A stretch of DNA of 64,000 nucleotides from Gentiana macrophylla (GCA_026214975.1 CM047806.1:53771947-53835946), one strand, 5' to 3'. Shown: positions 45,701 to 58,130, numbered from the stretch's first letter. A program made the numbers and translations. Notes: a model not told the origin generated them from the letters alone.

Positions 45701-45825
45701 ATATCTATCTTATTGCAAAAATTGCGACTTGGATCGAAAATATGAACCTAATCGGTGGTTAACCAATACACTCCTTGTGGGATACGACCTTGACTCACCA
45801 ACTAGGCTACAGTTGACCCGGTACA
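42770..45825 (+). mobile_element. Truncated Tat/Athila-type gypsy element, 3' end with LTR
   Basis: From about 42850 the sequence has the motif ACATTGGGGACAATGCAAGT followed by AAGTGGGG, typical of the region after pol in Tat/Athila elements. A polypurine tract (AAAGCTAAGTGGGGA) at 44191-44205 abuts an LTR at 44207. The left edge is not sharply defined and no pol domains are present, so this is a 3' fragment. An A-rich stretch with repeated CAAAAA(A/T) lies near 43540-43600. Confidence 0.55.
44207..45825 (+). repeat. LTR of the truncated Tat/Athila-type element
   Basis: Starts TGTGATGTGAGTCAAC and ends at about 45825 (GACCCGGTACA), ~1.62 kb. Near the end, CCTTGTGGGATACGACCTTG corresponds to the minus-strand solo LTR motif at ~7970-7985. 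I could not confirm a target duplication, so the right border is tentative. Confidence 0.55.
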
Positions 45826-46600
45826 ATGCCGGTTAGACTGAACACCCAGTAAGGATACGTCACCGGCCAATATTTGTAATGGGGAAAAAGTACACTGGAC
45901 ACCATTTATTATGAAAGAAGAAGAAGAAAAGAAGCTTACAGATGAATGAGCATTATAAGCAAATGACTTTTTTTCACTGTGCAAAATTTATGTGAAATTG
46001 GTTTATATAATCAGAAAATTGCAAATATAAAAGCAAGAAGATAAGGCTTTACCTGGATATAACTCCTTTACAGTTCTTGATTTGTTGTGTAATAACAAAC
46101 CCGCAAGCAAATCCATCATTCTCTCTTTGATCCGGTGGATAAAGCTGGAAAAGAAGTCATCTTTCAATTGATTGAATCTTCCTCTCAGAGATGATGTAGA
46201 TTTCTTTTCCAATCCATGGAAAAATCAAACGGTCTAAAGCTAAAATCTGAAAATTTGGAGGCTAAAGTTTTCAAATTCATGTCTTATAAACCAAAAATCC
46301 GTCAAGAACGACATGATTGACAGAAATTGGAATGAATCAAAACCTACCCCAATCGCCGTTTCTTCTTCTTCTTCTTCGGCTTTTCCTCTGTCAAAATCAA
46401 AACCTAAACACCCTTCCACTACGTCACCCCTTCAACTCTACCTATCCATTAACCTTTACATGCAAACAGCTGGCCTCAAACCCCCATCTCCCTTCAGAAA
46501 AAAAAACACGTATCCTATACTATTACTCTGCTGACTAATTTTTTGCCCCATAAATGAATTAATAATAATAATAGTTAGTTAATGAGCAAACTATTTTAAA
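45826..46600. other. Possible minus-strand exon and flank
   Basis: On the minus strand a frame from about 46215 reads STSSLRGRFNQLKDDFFSSF then LLAGLLLHNKSRTVKELYPG. It is followed by a splice donor-like GTAAAG at 46052. There is no clear start codon and I do not recognise the product; it could be an exon of a gene broken by the LTR element. The plus-strand frames at 46313-46538 are shadows of a simple TTC repeat. Confidence 0.3.
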
Positions 46601-46601
46601 A

Positions 46602-46848
46602 TATGAATCAGTTGCCACGTGTCAAGCCCACAGCTTGCCATGTGGCAGCCAGGGAGTAAACAAAATTAAACAAAACAGGGGACGTGGAGCATTTTAAAGG
46701 CTTTTGGGTCTCCTCTTATTATATGAAGAATCAACTGCCACGTGTCAAGCCCGCAGCTTGCCACGTCGCAGCCAGGGAGTAAACCTAAATTAAACAAAAC
46801 AGGGACATGGAGCATTTTAAAGGCTTTTGGGTCTCTTCTTATTATATA
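46602..46848. repeat. 123-bp tandem duplication containing G-box motifs
   Basis: Two copies of a unit with GCCACGTGTCAAGCCC, CAGCCAGGGAGTAAAC, GGAGCATTTTAAAGGCTTTT and TCTTATTATAT. The CACGTG (46616-46621 and 46739-46744) is a plant G-box core. The block ends 40 bp before the primer site of the copia fragment, so it may be part of that element's degenerate 5' LTR. Confidence 0.75.
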
Positions 46849-46889
46849 TAGATAAAAGAATACTTTTCTCATTGCTTTTACTCTTTACA

Positions 46890-48497
46890 TGGTATCAAAG
46901 CGTTAGGTTCAAATTCTGGCCCTTTTTCACAAATCTGATATGTTACCCCCTTTAAATGGCTACTGAATCTTCTGCTACTAGCATTGCCACTAAATCTCTG
47001 GCCCCTTAAAACACCATAGCTTCAGGGGAACTCCAAAACATTCAGCCTTCTTATAAAATGAATGGAAAAAATTATCTCAAATGGTCCCAGTTTGTCAGAA
47101 CCTTCTTGAATGGTAGAGGGAAACTGATCCATCTTCTAGGAACCGGTCCTCCTCGAGATAATCCCAAATATGCTAGCTGGGATGAGAAGGACTCATTGGT
47201 TATGTCCTAGCTTTGGAACTTTACGATTCTGGAGATCATTGACACTTGCATGTTTCTGTCCTCTGCTAAAGAAATCTGGGATAATGTATGACAAACCTAC
47301 TCTAAGGTTAATGATGCAGCCTAGATTTATGAAGTAAGGACAAGGATTCAGAATACCAAACAAGGGAACAAATCCATCACTGAATACTCTAGCATTCTGC
47401 AAGGTATGTGGCAGGAACTTGATCATAACCAATGTATCCAAATGAAGGATAGTGCTGATGCTGCTACCTTCAGAAGAATGATAGAAAATGAGAAGATTTT
47501 ATCATTTTTAACTAGTCTCAATAAAAAATATGACCCCATAAGGGTCCAGATTCTTGGCAAAAGTGATCTTCCTACTCTAAAAGAAACAATATCTATTGTT
47601 AGAGCTGAGGAAGGAAGAAGATGTGTCATGTACTCATGTTAGACACTATATCCACCGAAGGATCAACTCTGTTTGCTAGTCAAAATAGAGCTGGACCTCA
47701 TAATACCAATGAGTCTAAGGTAGTTCCAGACAGAAATATTCACACTCAAAAACAGAATATGAAATCCGGTGACAAAGATAATCTTTTTTGCACTCATTGC
47801 GAAAAGAGTAGGCACACCAAAGATTTTTGTTGGAAATTACATGGAAGGCTTGACAAGAACAATGCCCAGGCACATGTAGCTAACACCAACAAAGAAGATA
47901 GCAATGTACATGGGACAAATCAGACTCCTAATCAGAATTCAAACCTTGGTCAATTTGAAATTGAAAAATCGAGGAAGTTCCTTAATACCTTGGAAAACCC
48001 TTATTCATCTATGATTTTCTCAGGTTTGGCCTCCATTAATTCTTTAAATCAGAAAGTTACTAAGGGGTGGGTTTTTTATTTTGGGGCCACAGATCATATG
48101 TCCCATTCCCTGCATTTGTTCTCTTCATACATTCCCTGCAGCACCAATAAAACTATCATTGTTGCAAATGGTACCAGTATTAAAGTTGTTGGTACAGGGA
48201 ATGTTAGATTGAATGATTTCTTGACATTAAAAGATGTCATGCATGTACCAGAGTTGTGTGCCAATCTGGTTTCTATAAGAAAGTTAACTAAATATTCAAA
48301 CTGATATGTTTTGTTTTCTACTAACTTTTGTGTGATTCAGGAATTGGCAACAATGAGGAGGATTGGACTTGCTAGACTTAAAGAGGGACTCTATTTTGTG
48401 GAAAGTCAGAAGGGTGATAAAGAAGTTTTTCAAAAAACCTCTCTGTTTTTTAAAGTAGACAATGATAAGAGTATGTTGTATCATAGGAGGCTAGGTC
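46890..48497 (+). mobile_element. Ty1-copia fragment: primer site, gag, protease, pre-integrase
   Basis: A tRNA-Met primer site TGGTATCAAAGC (46890-46901) follows a TTTACA end. The gag ATG is at 46956. UBN2-type motifs (YKMNGKNYLKWSQFVRTFLN, GRGKLIHLLG) are interrupted by four stops. From 47406 the frame is cleaner (QGMWQELDHNQC, SFLTSLNKKYDPIRVQILG). A zinc knuckle, CTHCEKSRHTKDFC, lies at about 47789-47830. The protease reads VFYFGATDHMSHS at about 48070-48110. The catalytic D-S-G is replaced (Y-F-G), so it would be inactive even if the frame were intact. Pre-integrase sequence runs to YHRRLG at about 48480-48497, where an LTR-like sequence interrupts it. Confidence 0.88.
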
Positions 48498-49591
48498 TGT
48501 TGGAAGTAGCACCTGAAAGACAATTTATGTAATTGTTTTTATAATTAATAAATGACAGATTTATCCTCATCGTATTACTTGCTTCATGCTTGCAAATAAT
48601 ACACTACTGAAAACCCCTAGTTGTATCATATGTAGCCATATAACTTAGTGTGTGTCACACGCGAGGATTAAGTTAATGGTGATACACTTGAACTATTAGT
48701 CCGTGGTGAACTTAATCAAAGTATGGGGTCTATTGATTAAACCACCATTAATGCGCCCATAACACTTTAAGGTGTGACCATCTTATTCGGACCGTCAATA
48801 TTGGTTATCTAAGTGGGGCATTTATATACGATGTAGTCATATAGGACTTGACCGATTTAATCTGTATTTCCTCATATAATTCCATGATTGAGAAATCCCA
48901 TTAAATCACAAGATGATCATATATGGATTAACCTTAATCCTGAAGTGATTGCAGACACCTGCTCGTTTCAAAATAGTGTTTGATGTGTTCGTTAAGGATC
49001 GCTAAGAGGCGCGGTCTGAATCACTTTCATGTTGGCACTATTCTGTATTGAGTGAGGATAGTAGAAAGACAATCCCCATTCCTAAAAGGTGTGGTCCGAA
49101 CCCATTCCTTCCTGCGGGAAGTAGAAAGACAATCCATTTATTTGATGATCCTAGAAACTGATCGATCGGCCGAGTTCAAATTGGTTATGAACTAATTATC
49201 ACTAGCGGGTTGAAGGTAAATAAGGATAAGATGTAATGAAGAAGGTTTACGGAAATAATCCCGCTTCGTTGCGGATAGTCTATGGAGGGTTAGTTTGTAT
49301 GTAATGATTATATCAATGGACACTTATTGACTCGACTTTCTGAAAATAAGTTATACCTATAATCGATAGAATTCAGTTTCAGATTTATGGTGGCGTAATT
49401 CCGGAATTAATAAGTTGAGTAGAAATATTATGTTCGATGAATATTTTATTCAATTTATTGTAGCTATCGTTATAGGTCCATGGTCCCGGTTGGCTCCTAA
49501 CATGTGAGTGTTTTCGCTTTAGTGGAACTCGGGAATAAATTAAATAGTTGGTCTATTTAATGAATATGCGAATATTATTTATTCGGGAAAC
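48498..49591 (+). mobile_element. LTR-like sequence inserted in the copia fragment
   Basis: Begins TGTTGGAAGTAGCACC exactly where the copia pre-integrase domain breaks off. It runs 1.09 kb without coding sequence until the Sirevirus LTR begins at 49592. The TGTTGG start and non-coding, moderately AT-rich content suggest a 5' part of an LTR. Its other end lies beyond the window, so identity is tentative. Confidence 0.45.
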
Positions 49592-51302
49592 TGTTGGACT
49601 TATTTTAAGTTTTAGTGATGAGTGCCAGACTAGCTGTTATAGAGCAAAGGCAAAAAGATGTCTAGATAAAATGTATAGGCTTATTAGAGTTTGATCTTTG
49701 TATAGGTTTTGATCAAACAAGCATCAGAAATGGTCACCGACTTTCATCAATGAGACTGCCTATATCAAGAGGGTACCCGAGTCAAGAGACTAGTTTAGAA
49801 CCTCGTCAAGACCGAAGATGAGGTTTCAAACTCAGTTATTGAAGGCTAAAGGATCAAACTTAGTATTTAAAGTCAAGGATATGGAATCAAAATTTAGGGA
49901 AGTCTGTGATGACCTAAACTGATTACATATACCTTGTGTACAAGGTCTAAGTTCCACGAGTTAAATGGTGATTGGAACTTGGTTATGATTAAAATGGTGT
50001 AATCTAACTTAAAACAAAAGGTTAGATATAAGAGAAGTCAGCTGAAGTGCTTTTATAAACACAAAGAACCTTGGAACACAGCTTGATCGATATACATTCA
50101 AAGCAGACTTACATTCACAGGAACCTGTTGAACACATATTTCGATTTAAATAAAAGGTTGCATTGAAAGATTACAAGGATAAAGACAGATAACAACTTCT
50201 GATTTTTTCAAACAAATAAATGGCTAAGATTAAAGGGACGTTGGGAAGAAACAGAGGTTTATCCAATGGATACAAGTCAAAGGGTGGATGAGATCGAAAT
50301 CACAAAAAGCATTCTCGACAAAGTGTCGATTTTATGTACAGAGGGTAAAGCAAGTCAAGATGGGACAAATCTGAAACGACTATGTTTGAATTTCAAACAT
50401 AAGTCACAAGGATTCCTACCTATAAATAGAGGACTCCTAATTCAGATACAAGTGATGAAAATTGAGGAAAAACAACAGATAATCTTGAGTTTCAGATTCT
50501 TATCAAGAAATCACCCTGCTGATCCTACTGAACTTAAAGCTACTGATCTAGTCAAACTCTTCAAGTGTAATCTGTTATCAAGCTACATCATGTTTACACA
50601 CTTGAAGACCTCAAGCTGCTGATCATATCATCCTCGAGGCTGTCAAAAAGTCGAATCACTTACTTGATTCAAACTTTCTTTTATAAGAAATCATGCTAAA
50701 GACAAAGAAAGCATCTTAGGGTGTCAATGACTGTTTTTTGTGGTGGAGCTGGTGAAGAGGCAATCCTACCCTTCAAGGACCAATGGAAGACTTTGGAGCA
50801 GCAATCCTACATGTTCCAAGTGTTCAGTTTGTGAAGCCATAGTTATTGGTGAAGGACAAGCAACTTAGAGATTTTTGTAACCGCTACCTCAGAGATCTCT
50901 AGTGAATTACCTCCAACATCATAGGAGAAGAGTGGGCTGACAGGATTACACCACTTGGAACCACTATAAAATTTGCCTACTTGCTTTCAGCATTTACATT
51001 CTGCATTTTGTATATTAAGCACATCAACCTACTAAAACTAGCAACTGAATCACACACATACACTGCTGAGTATGTAATACTTGGTATCATATTTTAACAA
51101 CAAGTAATAAGGCTTAATTTAAATATATTCCACACGCAACAAATTCAAGAAAGTCAATAGTCGCAGACTCATCGAGTGTCACCGACTATTAAGCAATCAA
51201 AGAGTCTTGAAGTTCTTTGAGTTTGTTAACTCCAAAAGTTTTAAGTGTTAAGTTTATTCACCCCCCTCTAAACTTAACCAAAGCCTTTTCAAGGGACCAA
51301 CA
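49592..51302 (+). repeat. 5' LTR of the Sirevirus element
   Basis: 1711 bp, TGTTGGACTTA...AAGGGACCAACA. TATA box TATAAATAGAGG at 50421-50432. The 3' end GTTTATTCACCCCCCTCTAAAC is the family hallmark shared with 28610-30492. Confidence 0.9.
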
Positions 51303-51303
51303 A

Positions 51304-51317
51304 TTGGTATCGAGCGC
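51304..51317 (+). promoter_or_regulatory. Primer binding site, tRNA-Met type, of the Sirevirus
   Basis: TTGGTATCGAGCGC directly after the LTR. This spelling (ATCGAGCGC rather than ATCAGAGC) is common in Sirevirus copies. Confidence 0.85.
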
Positions 51318-51431
51318 GCTGGCTTCCGCTCAAGCAATCCTACTTGTTGTGCTTGTGAAAATACTTTGAAAACTTTTTCAAGTTTCGATTTTCAAAGCTT
51401 TGCATCGTGATAGCAATCAAGATGCTAGAAC

Positions 51432-53401
51432 CCAGAACATCCCAACTTTTCGAAGTGGTAAAATAGTAATTGGGCATACCCACTACGACCTAATTATTAT
51501 TTATCCTATTTATTTAATTAAGAAGGATTTAATTAAAAGGATTTAGTTATTTAATTAATGAGTTTAATTAAATGGCTATAAAAAGAAATAATCCCCAAAG
51601 TCTTCTATTAAATTAGTCACGCAATTTCTGGAAAAAAAAAGGTAGAACGGCGATCTGAAGGAGAAGCAACGCAGAAGATGCCAGAAAAAGGGAGAATGTA
51701 AACTTCAACCGTGTGATCAATCCGTTCATCTGTTCAAGATGCCGCAGTAGAGAAAAGTGATCAGCGTGAGGAGACGCAACTTTGGAAAATAACATCTCTC
51801 AATTTCGTAAGTTTTCAGTTTAGCCCCAGTTTTTTGTATTCGTAGAGTTTGATTCTTGAAAAATTCGCATCTTTCAATCCGTAGCTCTGTTTCACAGCCA
51901 TGAGTAGTCGAAACGATCGTCTTGGAGCGTAGATCAATCTAAAAATAGTTTTGTAGCATTTAATCCAGGTAATCTACAGTTTTGATCACTTTTCAGTTTC
52001 GGTTTTCTGAAGAAAAAAAAAGGATTTTAGGGTTTCTCGTTGATCAAATAGGTTTTGGGGTTGAGGATCAACAATTGTTGCAGTTGCTTGACGTTTTTCT
52101 TTAGGTTTTCCTGGAAATTAAGGTAAGAGGCTCTTCCTAATGATAATTATAGTTTTATAATGATTGGTTGAATTTGGGTGAGTTTTGGTGTTGTTTGGTG
52201 ATAGAATTCATGCTAAGTTGTAATTAATAAGATGTGATATGTTTTGGTATTTTGGTGTTGAGTTTTAAATTTCTATTTCTTTTTTGGTTCAATAACATTA
52301 ATTAAATATGAACAAGCTTCGATTGAACTTCTGATTCGTTCAGTTAAAACACCGAATGTACTCTTAAAGGGAGTTGAAGTTCAGATCCGTCAGAAGGGCA
52401 TGAAAAGGCTTGTGCTTTGATGAACTAGAGTTCATCAATGTCTGTGTATTTGCTAGGACTTGTCCGTGTCTAGTGGTCTAGGAAAAAGTGTAGTGTATGT
52501 GAGGGAGCTTACCTGAAAACACTTAGGTGGCTAGTTAATTCACAGTAATAATTACATACGTGTAGTAAAAGATAAAACGTCACTTATTCTCGGTTAGGCA
52601 CTCTTTCATATCGGCGATGTGATACGTTCATAAAAGGTGAACAACGCTGCTGGCCTATAAACGGCTGAATGGCAGTGGAGGAAATTCATCGGACGTATAC
52701 GCATACCGGGGAGACCCCGGAGCTAATCGGTGCTAATCACTGTTAGTTAGCAAGTATATCTTCAGGCTGATGAATGCCATGCGTAGTGTCCTTGAGTGAT
52801 GACGTAACCAAGATAAGCTAAGCTAGAAACGTTTAGTCATGACATGTCGATAGGCATGGATTGAACCTTAAATTGAGTCGGTCTCATAAAGATAATTTAA
52901 TAATCATAATAATAACCTTTCGTTGTATAACTTAGTTATTCATTAGCTTCTCACTTTTACTAAGTACTTTGTACTTACCTCCTTTGCATTTTCTTTTGTA
53001 TGCATTGTGGGGTGAGAAGACGAACAGGTTGGTCAAGTGTAGATGACGACCTTTGAAGACTTTGAAGTCTTGACAAAGCTCTTAGTTTATTTCTTTGTAA
53101 AGGTTGTACTAGTCTGGTTGTATTTCTTTTCTTGGACTTATTGTACTTCTACTTTTAAGACCTCGTATTGTTTAGGTCTTTGGGTTTTTCGTCGTTGTAA
53201 ATTAACTATCCATCTTTAGCATGGTTACTTTCTAATCAAAGTAGCATTTATGTTTTTACCCGAGTCTTTTTAGCTTCCGTTTGCTTTTATTTGATACGAC
53301 GACGTAGAGGCTTGCGTATAATGTTAGATTTATTTAATGCTATACGTGCCGAACGTTTCCCATCAGGATAAGGGCTCGGTATCCGGGAGCGGGGCGTTAC
53401 A
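51432..53401 (+). repeat. 5' LTR of the Tekay-like element
   Basis: ~1.97 kb. TATA box GGCTATAAAAAGAAA at about 51574-51588. It ends CGGGAGCGGGGCGTTACA. Divergence from the 3' LTR is a few percent, with clusters of small indels around 52390-52740. Confidence 0.9.
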
Positions 53402-53462
53402 GTTGGTATCAGAGACGAAGCGCCCTTTCTTTCCTATGCTTCTTCCCTCGAAGATTGGATTT

Positions 53463-53765
53463 TGTTGGGCCAGATTGCCCACACTCTTAAATGATAAGAA
53501 ATATAGTTGCGCCTTTACTAACACCAATTGGTTTTAGTACAACGGTAAGCGCTTGATCTTAACATGGTAGCAGAGCCAGAGGTCATGAGATCGAACCCTG
53601 GTTGGAACATTATTAAAAAAAAATTGTGCAAGTGTTAGACAGATTGCTAACACTTGAGGGGGGTGTTGGGCCAGATTGCCCACACTCTTAAATGATAAGA
53701 AATATAGTTGCGCCTTTACTAACACCAATTGGTTTTAGTGCAACGGTAAGCGCTTGATCTTAACA
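53463..53765 (+). mobile_element. TRIM retrotransposon (303 bp, 102-bp LTRs)
   Basis: Two 102-bp LTRs (53463-53564 and 53664-53765, TGTTGGGCC...TCTTAACA) differ at one base (TAGTACAACGG against TAGTGCAACGG). The perfect 5-bp target duplication GATTT lies at 53458-53462 and 53766-53770. A tRNA-Met primer site TGGTAGCAGAGCCAG (53565-53579) and a purine tract TTGAGGGGGG (53654-53663) make it a complete terminal-repeat retrotransposon in miniature. It has no coding sequence. Low LTR divergence suggests it is the youngest insertion in the stack. Confidence 0.93.
53535..53597 (+). promoter_or_regulatory. Candidate split Pol III promoter (A box and B box) across TRIM LTR/primer site
   Basis: TAGTACAACGG at 53535-53545 matches the A-box consensus TRGYnnAnnGG. 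GATCGAACC at 53589-53597 matches the B-box consensus GWTCRAnnC. The start-to-start distance is 54 bp, a little longer than in most tRNAs but within the range seen in tRNA genes and SINEs. The LTR end GGTAAGCGCTTGATCTTAAC looks like the D-arm/anticodon part of a tRNA-like SINE head. Function is inference. Confidence 0.4.
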
Positions 53766-53770
53766 GATTT

Positions 53771-56700
53771 CTTTAGACCTTTTGGAACCTTTCTGATCTC
53801 TCTTGATCTTGGTGGTAAATTCTCGTAGGATTAGGAATCCTTAGAACGTGGTTAAGTTGCACTAGGACCAAGTGAAAAGTCTCCTTAGGTGAAGGTTGAG
53901 TTTTAAGCTCATATCTCTTATGTGATCCTCTTAAGTTTTGTTCCTTTCGAGAACCCTTACTAGGATCCCTCTTTCCTTTTGGAATCTTCGAATCTTTCTC
54001 TATTTTTCTTTCTTTTTGAGGTTTTAATGCTTTTGTAATGCTACATTTTGTTCAAATCACTTCCTTGTAACTTGGTATTATGCAAAATGAGTAAACGATT
54101 TTGTTCACGTTTCTACATATCATGTTATATCATTTTTTTTTGTTGTTCTAAGAATTCTATAAATTTTCAGCCACATAGAAAGTTGTCTTATCTACAATTT
54201 CTCTCTTTACATCAATTTAGTTTTCAATATGGATTGTTCACAAATTGTTTAACAAGAAGGGGTACTGCTGTTGAAAAAATTCTACAAATGTACTTTTACT
54301 TATCATTCTGTTTTGAATAAGCTAAACACCTCCAAATGACTTGTATTTTGATATGTTGTAGAAAACATCCTGTACTATAATTTTTGTTTTTGGACCAAGT
54401 GCAAATTCGTTTTTGTTTGAGCACAATCTGCAACACACGGCAGTTGATGAAGTCCTGAAAATTTTTGACAGCTTATAGCAGTAGATGAAAAGAATTATTT
54501 TGACCGAACTATGGCTTCCCAAAAATTTTGATTTTTGAGCATCATATGTGAAACTTATATACTCACAGATTTTATCTTTGCCTCATGTTCAAAATCAGTT
54601 TGGTTTGTTCTGTGCAAATCAATTCTTTCGTGGCTTATGTATGCACCCGAATTTCTCAAAATCATTTAAGTCCTCTGGTCAAGGAAGGATAGATGTCTTT
54701 CTTTCACCCTGTAGGTTATAGTGTAATAGGTTATAGGAGATGAGAATACTTTGATTTATCTGATTCTTAAGCAAGTTGTTACCCAGGATAAGAAGTTTGG
54801 TAGGTAGAGACTAGGTGTTGTCGTTATAGTGCTCCTCGATGGCAAGATACGATTGCGTGGTGATTTTCCAATCTTATGTCTTCATTAATAAGATCCTCCT
54901 TTATAATCATCTAGTTTCCTACTTGGTTATCCCGATTTCAATGTTCCCCATCCATACTAATTGTAACTCATGCTCTGGTTAAATCCTCCATTTGAAACTT
55001 CTGAAACTCGGTAAAAGTCTCTTATTACGCAGTTTTGTTTTCCAAGTGTGTACATTCATTTGATGTGCCTTATTTTTTTTAAAGATGTTTTCATCGTGTC
55101 AAATGCTTGATTTAAGAAAAATAAGTTTCTCATCCTTCGAACTATTTGAACTGACAATTGCATATCCTTCCAACTATATCTTGTTTAGCTATTTTGGGGC
55201 AACACACTTTTGCATCCTAGTGATTACCCTTAATGCATCCCCTACAAGATGTTTTAGTACATACAAATTTTTGTTTAAAGACTCGACTCTACAAACCCTC
55301 CGTTTTCTCTTTTTGCTCTCGCTTGGTTTATGTTTACCAAAATTCTTTGACCTTTGCTTTGCTTGAGATGGTTCTACACGAAATCCATGTGTAATTCTAT
55401 TCTTTCCAAGTACTCCTCAGTCGTTTCAACTAATAGTGTTAAAGGTCTCTTACTTTGGCACATACTTTTCATCATCCTCGTGTTTGGCTTTACCCAACAT
55501 GAGTGAATGCTTTTGTTTCCGTATTTTCCCTTCAGGTTAAACAACTTACCTTGTTCCAAAAATTCTGAAAATTTTCAGAAAAGTAGATTACTGTCTTATG
55601 TACAATTTCTCTTTTTACATCAACTCAATAATCATTATGGATTGTTCAGAAAATTCATGTTTATGCCGGACACTCTGTCCAGAAAATCTGCAGCAGCACT
55701 TTCAATTCTTCTTCCGTTTTGAACAGGTTAAACACCTTCAATTGATCTGAATTTTTGATATATTGCAGACAAAACTTTTATCTACAATTTTCATTTTGAA
55801 ATTAAGCTCAGATTCGTTTTCGTTTGATCTCGATTTGCAATTCAACTCAGTGTTTATGAATCTGGAAATTCTGACAGCTTGTGCAATCGTTAGAAATAAT
55901 TGTTTTTGACTGACTCCCTCTCATCCACAAATTCTAATATTTTTATGTCACATAGGAAACTCCAGTATCTAAATCTTTTATCTTTGGATCGTGCTCAAAT
56001 TCCTTTTTGATTTGGCTGTACAAATTGATAATGTCAGATCCGGAGTAAATATCATACACAACAACCTAAAAGGGATTTTCACCTCTTTGACTTGGGGTTT
56101 GGGCTAAGAGTGTAGCAAGTTACGAGTGTTATGTCTTAGAAGGTTTCCGAAGCGATCTTTCCCTAGGATATGTCTCATGGTAGAAAGTTTGTAAAGTTAA
56201 CATTGTTGTTTCTTTTGCAGTTATAGACAAGAACCAAGATACCATCCTCCAGCATGCCATGTTTGATGTTCAGACCATTTTCATACCCTTTTGTAATTAT
56301 ACCTTTTCTGGTAATTTATTTCTCATGTAATCCCTCATTTGAGATCTTTAAGCTCAACAAATCCTCTTCAATTGTTGTCATGAAGTACCTAAGAAACATA
56401 TTTCCATAGGCCTTTCTTTTGAACAAATCCATGCTTCCTTACTTGTCAAATCAAGGAACAAGTTCCTCTAACTCTCTGCATTGTTGCACCCCATTCTTCT
56501 TTTCAAGTACAAATTTGATCGAACCTTTAATGTCGTAACATTCTTTTACTTGTGTTTATTTTCACTTCCTCATAAGGGTAGTGTTGATTTTGTAATCTTT
56601 CCATCTAATGCTACTTGTTCTTTCAAGGTATGCATCTCATCTTCTTACTAGTTGGATCTTTAATCCTACCTTGACATCCATCTTCAGTTACCTATCTTTA

Positions 56701-58130
56701 ACCTTCTAGCAAATTATGCTAAACCAGTTTCAAGCAAAAGGTAGTCTTTGCCAAGGTGCCTTCTGAACCTATTTAGCCAATCAACTTTTGAATTCCTAAA
56801 CTTCTGATTTCCAATTCAGATTAATGTACCTTGTACCCTTCAGTTTTAACTCTCTTTCAGACCATTTAGAGCCATGAACCGCCATATACACCTTTTTCAC
56901 TTCCCATCTTCTGTTTTGGCGTTTCTGTTACCATTTTGATACACCGGTTGACTGCCTTTTGTTTTAACTTTTCCATTCTCTCATGAGGAATGACCCTGAG
57001 AATTTATTCCTTGGCAGTGTACTATTCCTCTTGAGTAGTGCAACCTTGAACTTTTGATTTGAATCGTCAATGATCATTCAAACTTCCTTTGAAGGTTTGA
57101 ATTAATTCTTTGAAATCAAACCTTATCCGACAATTCTTACGTGTCGTTTCCTCTTCATTCAAGATCTTGTTTGCCGCTTACTTATTCAAACTTTTGATAT
57201 TCCCTTACAATTCCTTGAGAGAAATTTCTATTTCTATTAAATCCTAAAATATCCTCTCTTTGACTACTGCAAACTTGGACACTTCTTGACAAGTGTTTAT
57301 TTTATTCTAAGACCTTTTGGTGTGCTCGTTTTGTCTCCATGGCTCCTTCACGTTGAGATTCTTGCTCTCTTTGATTTCTATTTTTTTTTATTTTATCCTT
57401 CTGGTGCTCGACCTTGCACCTTTACTTTGTTTTTCTAATGTGATGTTTCCTTTAATGTCTCCACTTCCTAAAGGTCTATATGAAAACTTATTACCATCCC
57501 TTCAAGTTACCTCTGAAGTCTTTGCAGACCACCGTATCTTGCAGAATTCCTCTCCCAAAAAAAATCATCTGCAAGGTGTCCTTTTGTTTTCTTTCGGTGG
57601 CTATCCCTTGTATTATGATACAATGTCTCATTCTTCAGTTTGGAACCACCTTCAACTTTTCCCCAACACGAAATCATCTTGTTTTGCTTGTAACCCAAGC
57701 AACCTTTCTTATTTCAAGTGCATTATATCATTCCTTTGCTTACCTTGTTGACATACCACCCTGGTACCTAACTTGTCACTTTTCAATTTTATTTATTCTC
57801 CAAGCTAACTCTTTTTGGCATAAGAATTGGATCAGACCGTCAGAGGGAAAGTATGACAGTGAATGTTCTCCACCCACACGGAGTCTCAGAAGTCCTTCAG
57901 CTGGGATCCTCGTAGCTCTTCAGCAAGCTTGTGGTGCCATGATGGAAGTTGAGATCGAAAGAAGTCAAGTGTGCCAGAAGTGTAGTTTTGGCTGGGAAGA
58001 TTAAGCTTTCCGGGTATAGGTCAGCAGGAGCAAGCAAAGAGTGTTGAACCGATGATTGCAAGATTCGAAGCAGTTGATGAGTTCGTGAAAGAAACAAGAC
58101 AAAGACCCAATTCTCTCCGGTTACAAGTGA
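53771..58130 (+). other. Non-coding interior of the Tekay-like element with a diverged duplicated block
   Basis: No polyprotein reads here in any frame. Two diverged copies of a >350-bp block are visible, at about 54120-54530 and 55545-55920. Shared landmarks are ATTTTCAG...GTCTTAT...TACAATTTCTCT, ATGGATTGTTCA, AAACACCT and TCGTTTT(C/T)GTTTGA. Similarity continues weakly into the next several hundred bases. Such non-coding filler is characteristic of LARD-like derivatives. Confidence 0.6.

Noticed and set aside
57317..58004. Overlapping 144- and 174-codon frames in the Tekay-like interior
   Set aside because: No domain. Composition is that of the AT-rich filler, and both frames are open over the same bases with no retroelement motif.
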